Source: Brumimicrobium mesophilum (GTDB lineage: Bacteria; Bacteroidota; Bacteroidia; Flavobacteriales_D; Crocinitomicaceae). From it: 64,000 nucleotides of DNA. The DNA lies in NCBI RefSeq assembly GCF_003025005.1, contig NZ_PVSS01000013.1, positions 45,002 through 109,001 on the forward strand, in the 5' to 3' direction. The position numbers and the translations under genes are program-made. This document shows positions 9,056 to 17,027 of this stretch, in pieces (position 1 is the first letter of the stretch; the number at the start of each line of letters is the position of its first letter). The notes beneath the pieces were generated by a model that saw only the letters and a list, made by a program, of their open reading frames with translations, did not search any database and was not told the origin of the DNA.

Positions 9056-10588
9056 ATGTCTGATAAACCAGTTCGCGTAAGATTTGCACCGTCTCCAACA
9101 GGACCTTTACACATGGGTGGAGTTAGAACAGCATTATATAATTATCTATATGCTAAAAAACACAATGGAACCTTTATCCTTCGTATTGAAGATACTGACC
9201 AAACTCGTTTTGTAGAAGGAGCAGAAGATTATATCATTGAGGCTTTAAAATGGTGTGGTATTACCATTGATGAAGGTCAGAGTGTAGGAGGTGAATATGG
9301 ACCATATAAACAATCTGAGAGACAAGAAATGTATAAACCATACGCTGAACAATTGATAGCGAATGGGAAGGCATATTATGCTTTTGATACAGCTGAAGAT
9401 TTGGATAAAATGCGTAAGCAAGCCATTCAAATGAAAATGCCGAACTGGCAATATAATTCCTTAACGAGAAGTTCTATGCAAAACTCTTTGACTTTGCCAG
9501 AAGATGAAGTTCAAAGAAAATTAGAAAATGGAGATCCTTATGTAATTCGTTTTCAAATGCCGCGTAACATCGATGTTCGATTTGAAGATGAAATTAGAGG
9601 ATGGGTTGTTGTAAACACAAATAACGTAGATGACAAAGTTCTGTTTAAAAGTGATGGAATGCCAACTTATCATTTGGCGAATATTGTAGATGATCACGAA
9701 ATGAAAATCACGCATGTTATTCGTGGAGAAGAGTGGTTACCATCTGCACCATTACACGTTTTGTTATACGAAGCATTTGAATGGGAGGCACCAAAATTTG
9801 CGCATTTACCTTTGTTGCTGCGTCCTGATGGAAACGGAAAACTATCGAAAAGAGATGGTGACCGATTAGGATTCCCTGTTTTTCCAATTGACTGGTTGGC
9901 TGTTGATGGAGAAAAATACTCTGGTTACAGAGAACAAGGTTATTTGCCAGGTGCATTTATCAACATGTTGGCATTCTTAGGATGGAATCCTGGTACAACA
10001 CAAGAGATATTCTCATTAGAGCAATTGGTTGAGGCTTTTTCTTTAGAAAGAGTAAGTAAAGCAGGAGCTAAATTTGATGCCGACAAAACAAAGTGGTTCC
10101 AACAACAATATTTACGCGCAGAATCTGAAAGTTCATTAGCGAAAATGCTACGTGAAGAAGTTGGTGAAGCTATTTCTGATGTAAGCGATGCTTATTTAGA
10201 GCAAGCTTGTCATTTGATGAAAGAACGCGCAACATTTGTTGAAGACATTTATACAGAAGGACAGTATCTTTTCGAAAATCCAACAGAATTTGATGAGAAA
10301 ACATTGAAGAAAAAGTGGAAAGATGGAGCAGAAGATTTAATGAATGAATGGGCTAAGGAATTAGGTTCAATCGAAGAATTTACTTCAGAAAATATCGAGA
10401 AATCATTCAAAGCCTTCTTGGAAGCTAAAGAAATGGGAATTGGAAAAGTTCTTCCATTGTTCAGATTAGCATTAACAGGAAAAGGGATGGGACCAAGTAT
10501 GTTTGAAATTACAGCTTTACTTGGAAAAGAAGAAAGTTTGAAAAGAAAGGAAACTAACATTCCAGCGATTGTAAAACTAAAAGGATAA
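9056..10588 (+). CDS. gltX: Glutamyl-tRNA synthetase
   Basis: Class I synthetase that charges tRNA-Glu (and tRNA-Gln where the amidotransferase route operates). From the ATG at 9056 it is 510 residues. The HIGH-type motif lies in PSPTGPLHMGG near residues 12-22 and the KMSKS-type motif is KLSKRDG near 261. The Rossmann core and helical anticodon-binding region are complete. The stop TAA directly abuts the folB ATG, so the two are co-transcribed. Confidence 0.97.
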   Translation: MSDKPVRVRFAPSPTGPLHMGGVRTALYNYLYAKKHNGTFILRIEDTDQTRFVEGAEDYIIEALKWCGITIDEGQSVGGEYGPYKQSERQEMYKPYAEQLIANGKAYYAFDTAEDLDKMRKQAIQMKMPNWQYNSLTRSSMQNSLTLPEDEVQRKLENGDPYVIRFQMPRNIDVRFEDEIRGWVVVNTNNVDDKVLFKSDGMPTYHLANIVDDHEMKITHVIRGEEWLPSAPLHVLLYEAFEWEAPKFAHLPLLLRPDGNGKLSKRDGDRLGFPVFPIDWLAVDGEKYSGYREQGYLPGAFINMLAFLGWNPGTTQEIFSLEQLVEAFSLERVSKAGAKFDADKTKWFQQQYLRAESESSLAKMLREEVGEAISDVSDAYLEQACHLMKERATFVEDIYTEGQYLFENPTEFDEKTLKKKWKDGAEDLMNEWAKELGSIEEFTSENIEKSFKAFLEAKEMGIGKVLPLFRLALTGKGMGPSMFEITALLGKEESLKRKETNIPAIVKLKG

Positions 10589-10945
10589 ATGCAAAACATA
10601 ATAGAGGTAAACGGAATAAAGCTATATGCTTTCCATGGTTGCTTAGACGAAGAAGGAAAAATAGGTGGAAATTATACCGTTGATATCACAATTACAACTG
10701 ATTTTTCTGCCTCATTTGAATCTGATGAATTATCTGACACTGTTGATTATGTAAAAATTAATCAAGTGGTGAGAGAAGAAATGGCCATTCGATCTAAGTT
10801 GATTGAGCATGTTGGATATCGCATTAGTGAACGTTTAAAAAATGAAATTACAGGAGTCATAAAATCTAGAGTTAAAGTCATAAAGCATTGTCCACCAATT
10901 GGTGGCGATGTGGATGATGTGGCGATAATTATTGAGCGTGAATAG
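10589..10945 (+). CDS. folB: Dihydroneopterin aldolase
   Basis: FolB cleaves 7,8-dihydroneopterin to 6-hydroxymethyl-dihydropterin in folate synthesis. The 118-residue length is typical. Family features are IKLYAFHGCLDEEGKIGGNYTVDI near the N-terminus, the segment SDTVDYVKI, and LIEHVGYRISERL, where the usual conserved Glu sits; VIKHCPPIGGDVDDVAI ends the fold. It begins immediately at the gltX stop codon, so translation is probably coupled. Confidence 0.93.
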   Translation: MQNIIEVNGIKLYAFHGCLDEEGKIGGNYTVDITITTDFSASFESDELSDTVDYVKINQVVREEMAIRSKLIEHVGYRISERLKNEITGVIKSRVKVIKHCPPIGGDVDDVAIIIERE

Positions 10946-11004
10946 AAAAAGTTCAAGGTTCTTAATTTTCTCTAAATTCTCAACTTCAATTCAAATTATA
11001 TTCA

Positions 11005-11012
11005 TATATTTG
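11005..11012 (+). promoter_or_regulatory. Promoter -7 box of the tRNA-Cys gene
   Basis: TATATTTG, a perfect TAnnTTTG box ending 14 bp before the first base of the tRNA. Confidence 0.7.
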
Positions 11013-11026
11013 CAGTCCTGTAAAAA

Positions 11027-11098
11027 GGTCCTGTGGCCGAGTGGCTTAGGCAATGGTCTGCAAAACCATCTACAGCAGTTCGAATCTGCTCGGGACCT
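11027..11098 (+). tRNA. tRNA-Cys (anticodon GCA)
   Basis: A full cloverleaf can be drawn. The acceptor arms GGTCCTG / CGGGACC pair with one G-U. The anticodon arm is ATGGT-CTGCAAA-ACCAT with anticodon GCA, and the T arm has the TTCGAAT loop. The discriminator is T73, as expected for tRNA-Cys. CCA is not encoded. It stands alone with its own promoter and terminator. Confidence 0.96.
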
Positions 11099-11102
11099 CT
11101 TT

Positions 11103-11137
11103 AAACCCTTAACTATCAATTAGTTGAGGGTTTTTTT
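11103..11137 (+). terminator. Rho-independent terminator after tRNA-Cys
   Basis: AAACCCTTAACTA / TAGTTGAGGGTTT stem with a small loop, followed by a T7 run, 5 bp past the tRNA. Confidence 0.9.
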
Positions 11138-11227
11138 ATGAATAAAAGGTTCATGTTTTGATTAATTTACATAATAATTAGTTATATTGAACTGCTAAAT
11201 AAATGTTACTGATAGCAAACAAATACT

Positions 11228-11235
11228 TATTTTTG
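11228..11235 (+). promoter_or_regulatory. Promoter -7 box of the universal stress protein gene
   Basis: TATTTTTG, a perfect TAnnTTTG box, 31 bp before the ATG. Confidence 0.65.
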
Positions 11236-11266
11236 TTGAAAGCTATACTAAAACTAAATACTAATT

Positions 11267-12088
11267 ATGTCCGACAAAAGTTTTATCGTTCCTCACGATT
11301 TTTCAGAGGTAGCAAATTGCGCACTAAACCACGCAATTACAACAGCATCAGTTGTTGGAGCTAAAGTTTATCTACTTCACGTTGTTTCTAAGAACAAAGA
11401 AATAGCAGACGCTGAGTTAAAACTAAGAGCAATTGCGGCTGCACAGGCATCAAAAAACATAGAAATAATACCTACAGTAAGGGTGGGAACAATCTTTGAA
11501 GACATCGGAGATTTTGCTGCTGAGCACCATGCCGAATTAATTTTTATGGGAACTCATGGTGCATCAGGATGGCAACACATTGCCGGCTCACATGCATTAA
11601 AAGTAATTACTCACTCTACTGTTCCATTTGTAATTGTACAACAAAAAACATTGGGTGAAAACGGATATGATGATATTGTTGTTCCTCTCGATTTACACAA
11701 AGAGACGAAACAAAAATTGGCCATCGTTGCCTCAATGGCGAAATTCTTTAAATCTAGAGTTCATGTAATCACACCAAATGAAACAGATGAATTCTTGAAA
11801 AACAAAGTAACAGCAAACATTCTTTTCGCAAAACGTTTCTTTGAAGAAAGAGAAATTGAAATGACAGCTACTTTAGCACCAAGCAGTGGTTTTGATAAAG
11901 AAGTTGTAAAATTAGCTGTTGAAAAAGACGCTGATTTAATTGCAATTATGAATCAAAATAAGAGTAACTATTTAGGTGCTTTTGGTTCTAATTACGAGCA
12001 ATATATGATTACAAACGACGCACAAATCCCAACTTTGGTAGTTAACCCTATTGAAACTCCTTACGGAAGTAGTATTCTATTTCAATAA
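11267..12088 (+). CDS. Universal stress protein, tandem UspA domains
   Basis: A 273-residue cytoplasmic protein with two UspA folds. The first (about 1-140) has IVPHDFSEVANCALNHAI and the ATP-loop-like segment FMGTHGASGWQHIAGSHALKV. The second (about 145-270) is more diverged and lacks a clear GxxGS motif. Its role is a nucleotide-binding stress response; the exact function is unknown. The unit is monocistronic, with its own promoter box and terminator. Confidence 0.9.
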   Translation: MSDKSFIVPHDFSEVANCALNHAITTASVVGAKVYLLHVVSKNKEIADAELKLRAIAAAQASKNIEIIPTVRVGTIFEDIGDFAAEHHAELIFMGTHGASGWQHIAGSHALKVITHSTVPFVIVQQKTLGENGYDDIVVPLDLHKETKQKLAIVASMAKFFKSRVHVITPNETDEFLKNKVTANILFAKRFFEEREIEMTATLAPSSGFDKEVVKLAVEKDADLIAIMNQNKSNYLGAFGSNYEQYMITNDAQIPTLVVNPIETPYGSSILFQ

Positions 12089-12114
12089 GAGAATTATAAC
12101 ATATTAAATATAGA

Positions 12115-12142
12115 GAAAGATCGCTTAGGCGGTCTTTTTTTT
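12115..12142 (+). terminator. Rho-independent terminator after the universal stress protein gene
   Basis: A 9-bp stem AAAGATCGC / GCGGTCTTT (one G-U) with loop TTAG, then a T run, 27 bp past the stop. Confidence 0.9.
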
Positions 12143-12284
12143 GTTGTTACGATTTACAAACACGCAACACCATACAGTTTGAAACTAGCGTTAGCATGCA
12201 GTTAGAAACTCGCTATATCGGAAGGGGAAAAATAGTTCAATAAATTATATTAATTATTTCAGTAAACTTTAAGCCTTTTATTGG

Positions 12285-12319
12285 CTGGTAGAGGACGGTT
12301 TACAAACCGTCCGTACCAG
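12285..12319. repeat. Dispersed palindrome, copy 1
   Basis: The core arms GGACGGTTT / AAACCGTCC (9 bp) are flanked by an outer pair CTGGTA / TACCAG, giving a strong potential hairpin. The core is shared with copies at 19161, 57967 and 63627-63703. It lies in a 340-bp spacer between convergent genes. Confidence 0.85.
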
Positions 12320-12428
12320 ATGTGGAAATGTGATAAATGAAATTTGAGAAAAAGCTATATTCGAAATTAGCCGAAATAGATGATGAGAAATGCTGGAATT
12401 AAATTTAGAGGAAAATTCTTAATATAAA

Positions 12429-15400
12429 TCAATCCTTGTAATTGTCTTCTTCAAGTTTCCTTTTGATATCCTCCAAATTGCTTCTTTTCTTATCCAAACG
12501 CGTCTCTATTGACGTTTTGGTGAAGTATCTATGGTTGGTCAGGAAAGCTACTTGCATTTGATCCCATTTGCGATCGCTATCTATCTTCCCGTGTTCTCTA
12601 AGTTCTCTTCTTAATCGATCGGCAATTTCATGAAAATCATCTCTTCCTAAATAATCTAAATCAGCATCACAAATGATTTCTTCCAAATTATTCTTTGGTT
12701 TATGTGGTACTTGAGTAACGAAAATTAATTCTTTAATTCTTTCAATATGTGCTTCAGTATATCCAAATTTGGGCAAAATTTCAGCTGCCATTCTTGCTCC
12801 AATTGGTTCATTTCTTTCATATTGTTCTACAAAACCCGCATCATGATAAGACGCGGCAGATTTCAACAAAAATAAATCTTCATCCGTAATCCCTTCACCA
12901 ATTGCTATTCTTTCAGCCTGTCTAGTGACATCTTTGGAATGACTGTAAGAATGATAATGTAATTTAGGACTTAATTCTCTTTTCAATTTGGATAAAATAA
13001 AGCGCTCAGCTTTATAATAATTAATCTTACTGAAATGATGAAGATTCACTAACTTTTGAAATGATTTATTTGGTTCAACTCCTAATCCATCAATTGAAAG
13101 CTCAGGTTTTATAGAAATCACCTCATACATTAAAATTTTGTTTCCGCTTTTAGTGGCTACTTTACCGATTCTATTGCATTCAAAATAAGGTTCAATTTGA
13201 TCAAAAGTATCTTGAGAAACAGCTATTTTTTCAGGTTCGCACAGTTGTTCCATTCTTTGCGCTCTATTTACGGTGTTTCCCCAGACGTCATAAGCATAGC
13301 GCTTCGTTCCAATTACTCCTGCAGAAACAGGCCCTGTATTAATTCCTATGCGCAATTTCCAATAAGGTTCTCCTTTCTTTTCTTGTTGGGCTTTAAAATC
13401 CAACATATAGAACTTAATTTGAACAGCTGCCAGCGTAGTATTGATTGGATTAGTTTTATTCCGAATGGGAACACCTCCAGCGCACATGTATGCATCTCCA
13501 ATCGTTTTAATTTTCTCTAGATCGTTCTTATCAATAATACTGTCAAACTTTCTAAAATGCATATCTAAAATAGAAACTAAATCCTTAGCATCCATCTCTT
13601 CAGCAATTTTAGAAAAGCCAACAAAGTCTGTAAACATAATTGAAACCTTACTGAAATCACGTGCAGCAGATCGTCCATCTTTTTTCAACTGACTTGCAGT
13701 TTCTTTTGGTAAAATATTATTCAACAAACGTTCAGACTTGTCTTTTTCCCTTTCTAGTTCTTCAGTTTGAACAACTAAACGCTTCTTTTGCTGTTCAATT
13801 TTCTCATTCATTTTCCTTAATTCCCGCGTTCGTTCAGCAATTCTCATTTCCAATCTTACTTGCTGCCTGCGTTCTTTATCAATACTTTTCCTAACTCTGT
13901 ACAAAATAAATAGACCTACTACAATTATAATAATTACAATAAACCACCATTTAAGCCAAAATGGACCTTCCACCTCAATGGTTATACTTGCAGGGTATTT
14001 TGACCAACTTCCATTGGTATTTCGGGCATAAATGAAGAGCTGATAAACTCCTGGTGCAATACTGGTAAAACGCAATTCATTGGAGGAGCCCAATTCTTCT
14101 TCCACCTCGTCATCGCCCGTCATTACGTATTTATATTCGATACGCTCAGGATTACTCAAGTCATTGGCAAAAAACCTTAGTTTTAAACTTCGCTTATTAT
14201 ACGGAATAACGATACGATCTGTAAAAGCAATACTCTGCGTTAAAATTCCATTTTCCACAGGAAATAAAGCTTTATTTTCAAGTTCAATTCCAGAAAAATA
14301 TACACGAATATTCTTATTAATTTGAAAAGCCTCTTCTGGTTTAACATAATTAAAACCCTGAATACCACCAAAATAAACTTCTCCATTCTTAGAGGTAAAC
14401 CCAGCACCGAAATTCAATTCATTGCTCATTAAACCATCTTTTTCAGAAAAAGTAAAAAAGTTTTCTGTTTTAGTATTTAAAGCTATAATTCCTTTGTTTG
14501 TTGAAAGCCAAATATATTCTGGATCTTTTCCTGTAGCTTCAATTCCATAAATAACATTATTGGGTAAACCATTTGACTTGTTGTATTGAGTAATATTATT
14601 TTCTGATTTACTAAATCTAAACAAACCATCACCCATTGTTCCCAACCAAAATTCAGTCTCATTTATTTGAAATATATCCGTAAAATAATCCTTCGATATT
14701 GAATTTAAAGATGAAAATTCATGCTTTGAGGAGGCTATTAGCTGATTGTTTTTTTCTTCAATTAAATAAATACCTCCAGAAGATGGAGCAGCATAAAAAT
14801 GGTTACCCTTTCTAAAGACCAATCTACACGGACCAGGTCCAATAGTATTGCGAACATCTTCTTGATTAAATAAATACTTAAAAGAACGTTCTTTTAAATC
14901 AAAAAGAATTACTCCAGCACGAGTACCTATTAAAAATTGATGTTCCTTTTTATATTTTTGAATTGTATAAGTAATATCAAAATCTCGAGAAATATTTGCC
15001 CCATGTTTTAGCTTTTCAAAAACATATTCTTTTGGATTATTTTGATCAATAGTGAGTAGAAATAAACCATCAGAACAACCAACTAAAAGTTTGTTTTCGC
15101 TAAGCACTTGGATATTAAAAGTTAGTGAACTTTCATTGTTTTTTATTCTCCTATAATAATGATAATAAGTGTGCGATGTTCTATCAAAAGCAGAAACACC
15201 ATGATCGGCTGCGATGTATAAGTACTTTTGATTTTCAGATTCAGCAAAACCCCAAATATTCTGAGAAGGTAAGCCCTTATTTAGATCTACAGAAACTCCA
15301 ACTCCTTTAAAACCAACTGATTCTGGATTAAAACTACTTAAACCCCGTTGAGAAGTTATCCATATAACTCCTTGATTATCCTTAAATAAACTGGTTAATT

Positions 15401-16328
15401 TATTTGAAACTATGGCTCCTTTTTGAAAAATATCAGCTGAATAATTGATGACATTAATACTGTCATTTTTATCTTTTATAATCTGAAATAATCCCGAATT
15501 TTCTGAAGCAACAAGTAATTTATCTTTTGAAAGATAGAGGGCATCCAAAATATTCACGTTTGGCAGAGCAGAAAAAAGAGTTTGTAAAGGTAAAAATGAG
15601 TTATCTGTATCCTCTAAATATAAAATTCCTTCATTTGTTGCAATAACAACATCATGTATGGGTGATTCTATAAAACCATTTATCTTAAAATCTGAAGGGT
15701 TTTTAGCATTTGAATCAATTAACTTTCTATTTTTAAATTTAGAATCTGTTACTAAAACTCCTTCAAATTCACTAACAAAAATTAGTGTGTTGTTCTTATA
15801 GCGAATATCAATAATTCGAGAATTAAAAGTGTTTTCATTTACAAGTTTAAAGTATAATAATTCCGGATCAAACTTGTAAATTTTTCCATAAGCCGTTCCA
15901 ACCCAAATATTTCCATTTGCATCTTCTGTTATTGAAGTTACTTCTAATCTTTGATTGGTTTCTAATTGATAGGAGGAAAAATTTACAGATTTTGGATTGT
16001 ATTTTGTGAGTCCGTTATTGGTACCAAACCACATGTTTCCAATACGATCGGTAAAACTAGTATTGATATACTCATTGTTAATATCATGTCCTTTATCTGC
16101 TGAAAAAACCTCAAAACTCTTTCCATTAAATCTATTGATACCATCTTGCGTACCTAACCAAAGGGCACCTAATTTATCTTGAATAATACAAGAAACGGTA
16201 CTCTGGGAAAGTCCCTCATTAATGGTATAATTTTTAAACTGTATGTGATCTTGAGCCTTAAGGGATAAATAAGGACTCAAAAAAATCACATACAGCAAAA
16301 AACTTTTAAAAAGTAATTTGTTATTCAT
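12429..16328 (-). CDS. Reg_prop sensor / class III adenylate cyclase / HD-domain fusion
   Basis: A 1299-residue transmembrane signalling protein. A signal peptide (about 1-25) is followed by two-component-type beta-propeller repeats (for example GALWLGTQDGINRF, GNMWFGTNNGLTKY) to about 690 and a Y_Y_Y domain to about 785. One membrane helix lies at 788-809, then a coiled coil, then the class III nucleotide cyclase domain. That domain has the metal Asp in FTDFVGF near 896, Lys in KTIGDAYM near 939 and Asp in YDVWGNTVN near 1013. The Lys/Asp pair predicts ATP rather than GTP as substrate. A C-terminal HD-type region (HSYSHSKDV, SYHDAGF, CDADLDYLG, about 1125-1230) follows. It lies 32 bp after ferritin on the same strand. 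Confidence 0.9.
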   Translation of the reverse strand: MNNKLLFKSFLLYVIFLSPYLSLKAQDHIQFKNYTINEGLSQSTVSCIIQDKLGALWLGTQDGINRFNGKSFEVFSADKGHDINNEYINTSFTDRIGNMWFGTNNGLTKYNPKSVNFSSYQLETNQRLEVTSITEDANGNIWVGTAYGKIYKFDPELLYFKLVNENTFNSRIIDIRYKNNTLIFVSEFEGVLVTDSKFKNRKLIDSNAKNPSDFKINGFIESPIHDVVIATNEGILYLEDTDNSFLPLQTLFSALPNVNILDALYLSKDKLLVASENSGLFQIIKDKNDSINVINYSADIFQKGAIVSNKLTSLFKDNQGVIWITSQRGLSSFNPESVGFKGVGVSVDLNKGLPSQNIWGFAESENQKYLYIAADHGVSAFDRTSHTYYHYYRRIKNNESSLTFNIQVLSENKLLVGCSDGLFLLTIDQNNPKEYVFEKLKHGANISRDFDITYTIQKYKKEHQFLIGTRAGVILFDLKERSFKYLFNQEDVRNTIGPGPCRLVFRKGNHFYAAPSSGGIYLIEEKNNQLIASSKHEFSSLNSISKDYFTDIFQINETEFWLGTMGDGLFRFSKSENNITQYNKSNGLPNNVIYGIEATGKDPEYIWLSTNKGIIALNTKTENFFTFSEKDGLMSNELNFGAGFTSKNGEVYFGGIQGFNYVKPEEAFQINKNIRVYFSGIELENKALFPVENGILTQSIAFTDRIVIPYNKRSLKLRFFANDLSNPERIEYKYVMTGDDEVEEELGSSNELRFTSIAPGVYQLFIYARNTNGSWSKYPASITIEVEGPFWLKWWFIVIIIIVVGLFILYRVRKSIDKERRQQVRLEMRIAERTRELRKMNEKIEQQKKRLVVQTEELEREKDKSERLLNNILPKETASQLKKDGRSAARDFSKVSIMFTDFVGFSKIAEEMDAKDLVSILDMHFRKFDSIIDKNDLEKIKTIGDAYMCAGGVPIRNKTNPINTTLAAVQIKFYMLDFKAQQEKKGEPYWKLRIGINTGPVSAGVIGTKRYAYDVWGNTVNRAQRMEQLCEPEKIAVSQDTFDQIEPYFECNRIGKVATKSGNKILMYEVISIKPELSIDGLGVEPNKSFQKLVNLHHFSKINYYKAERFILSKLKRELSPKLHYHSYSHSKDVTRQAERIAIGEGITDEDLFLLKSAASYHDAGFVEQYERNEPIGARMAAEILPKFGYTEAHIERIKELIFVTQVPHKPKNNLEEIICDADLDYLGRDDFHEIADRLRRELREHGKIDSDRKWDQMQVAFLTNHRYFTKTSIETRLDKKRSNLEDIKRKLEEDNYKD

Positions 16329-16360
16329 TTAGTCAGTGTAAAAACACTTAAAGGTTAATC

Positions 16361-16867
16361 CTAGTTTGGATTTCCTGCGGCAATGTTAGCGCTTTCCATA
16401 TCTCTATCAAACAGATACAAACCTCCCTTATCTTTACCTATTAATTTCAATTTATCCATGATGTTGCGCGCCAAAGCTTCTTCTTCAAGTTGCTCAGAAA
16501 CATACCATTGAATAAAATTATGTGTTGTGTAATCCTTTTCGCTTAAACACGCATCAACAATATTATTGATACTTTCAGTTACTTTCACTTCATGATCCAA
16601 AATCGCTTGAAAGATTAATTCAATTGAATCAAAACTTACATCCGGTTTATAAATCGCTGGAATAACCGCTTTTCCACCACGCTCGTTGATAAACTTTACC
16701 AACTTCAACATATGTTCACGTTCCTCATCACTATGTGCGTATAAAAACGATGCCGTTCCATTAAACCCTTGATTTTCTGACCAAGAAGCCATTGACAAAT
16801 AGAGTTGACTTGAAGAATACTCTTTTTCTATCTGATCGTTTAGAAGTTTTTCTATTTTTTTGTTCAT
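16361..16867 (-). CDS. ftnA: Ferritin (non-haem iron storage)
   Basis: A 168-residue ferritin that oxidises Fe(II) and stores iron in a 24-mer. The ferroxidase ligands are in place: E16, E49, H52, E93, with Q126 and E129 later. The start is the ATG at 16867 (MNKKIEKLLN); the reading frame extends 22 codons further up but would cross the promoter box, so that extension is rejected. An Asn/Gly-rich tail follows the helical bundle. Confidence 0.95.
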   Translation of the reverse strand: MNKKIEKLLNDQIEKEYSSSQLYLSMASWSENQGFNGTASFLYAHSDEEREHMLKLVKFINERGGKAVIPAIYKPDVSFDSIELIFQAILDHEVKVTESINNIVDACLSEKDYTTHNFIQWYVSEQLEEEALARNIMDKLKLIGKDKGGLYLFDRDMESANIAAGNPN

Positions 16868-16883
16868 TTTCTTATGTTTTAAA

Positions 16884-16891
16884 CAAAAATA
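16884..16891 (-). promoter_or_regulatory. Promoter -7 box of ferritin
   Basis: Reads TATTTTTG on the minus strand, 16 bp before the ATG at 16867. It decides the start codon of the ferritin gene. Confidence 0.7.
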
Positions 16892-17003
16892 CGAAATATA
16901 AGCTAGTATATAAAACCTAAAAATGTTAGCCAATAAGTAAATATTTAGAAACTATTAACTTTTACATAATAAAGGAAGACCGTTTTTAAACGTGAAATTC
17001 ATT

Positions 17004-17011
17004 TATATTTG
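17004..17011 (+). promoter_or_regulatory. Promoter -7 box of rnr
   Basis: TATATTTG, a perfect TAnnTTTG box, 16 bp before the ATG. Confidence 0.65.
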
Positions 17012-17027
17012 AAGTAAAATACATTAG

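Noticed and set aside
16868..16933. N-terminal extension of ferritin by 22 codons
   Set aside because: It would cross a promoter box and carries no homology; the family start matches the ATG at 16867.
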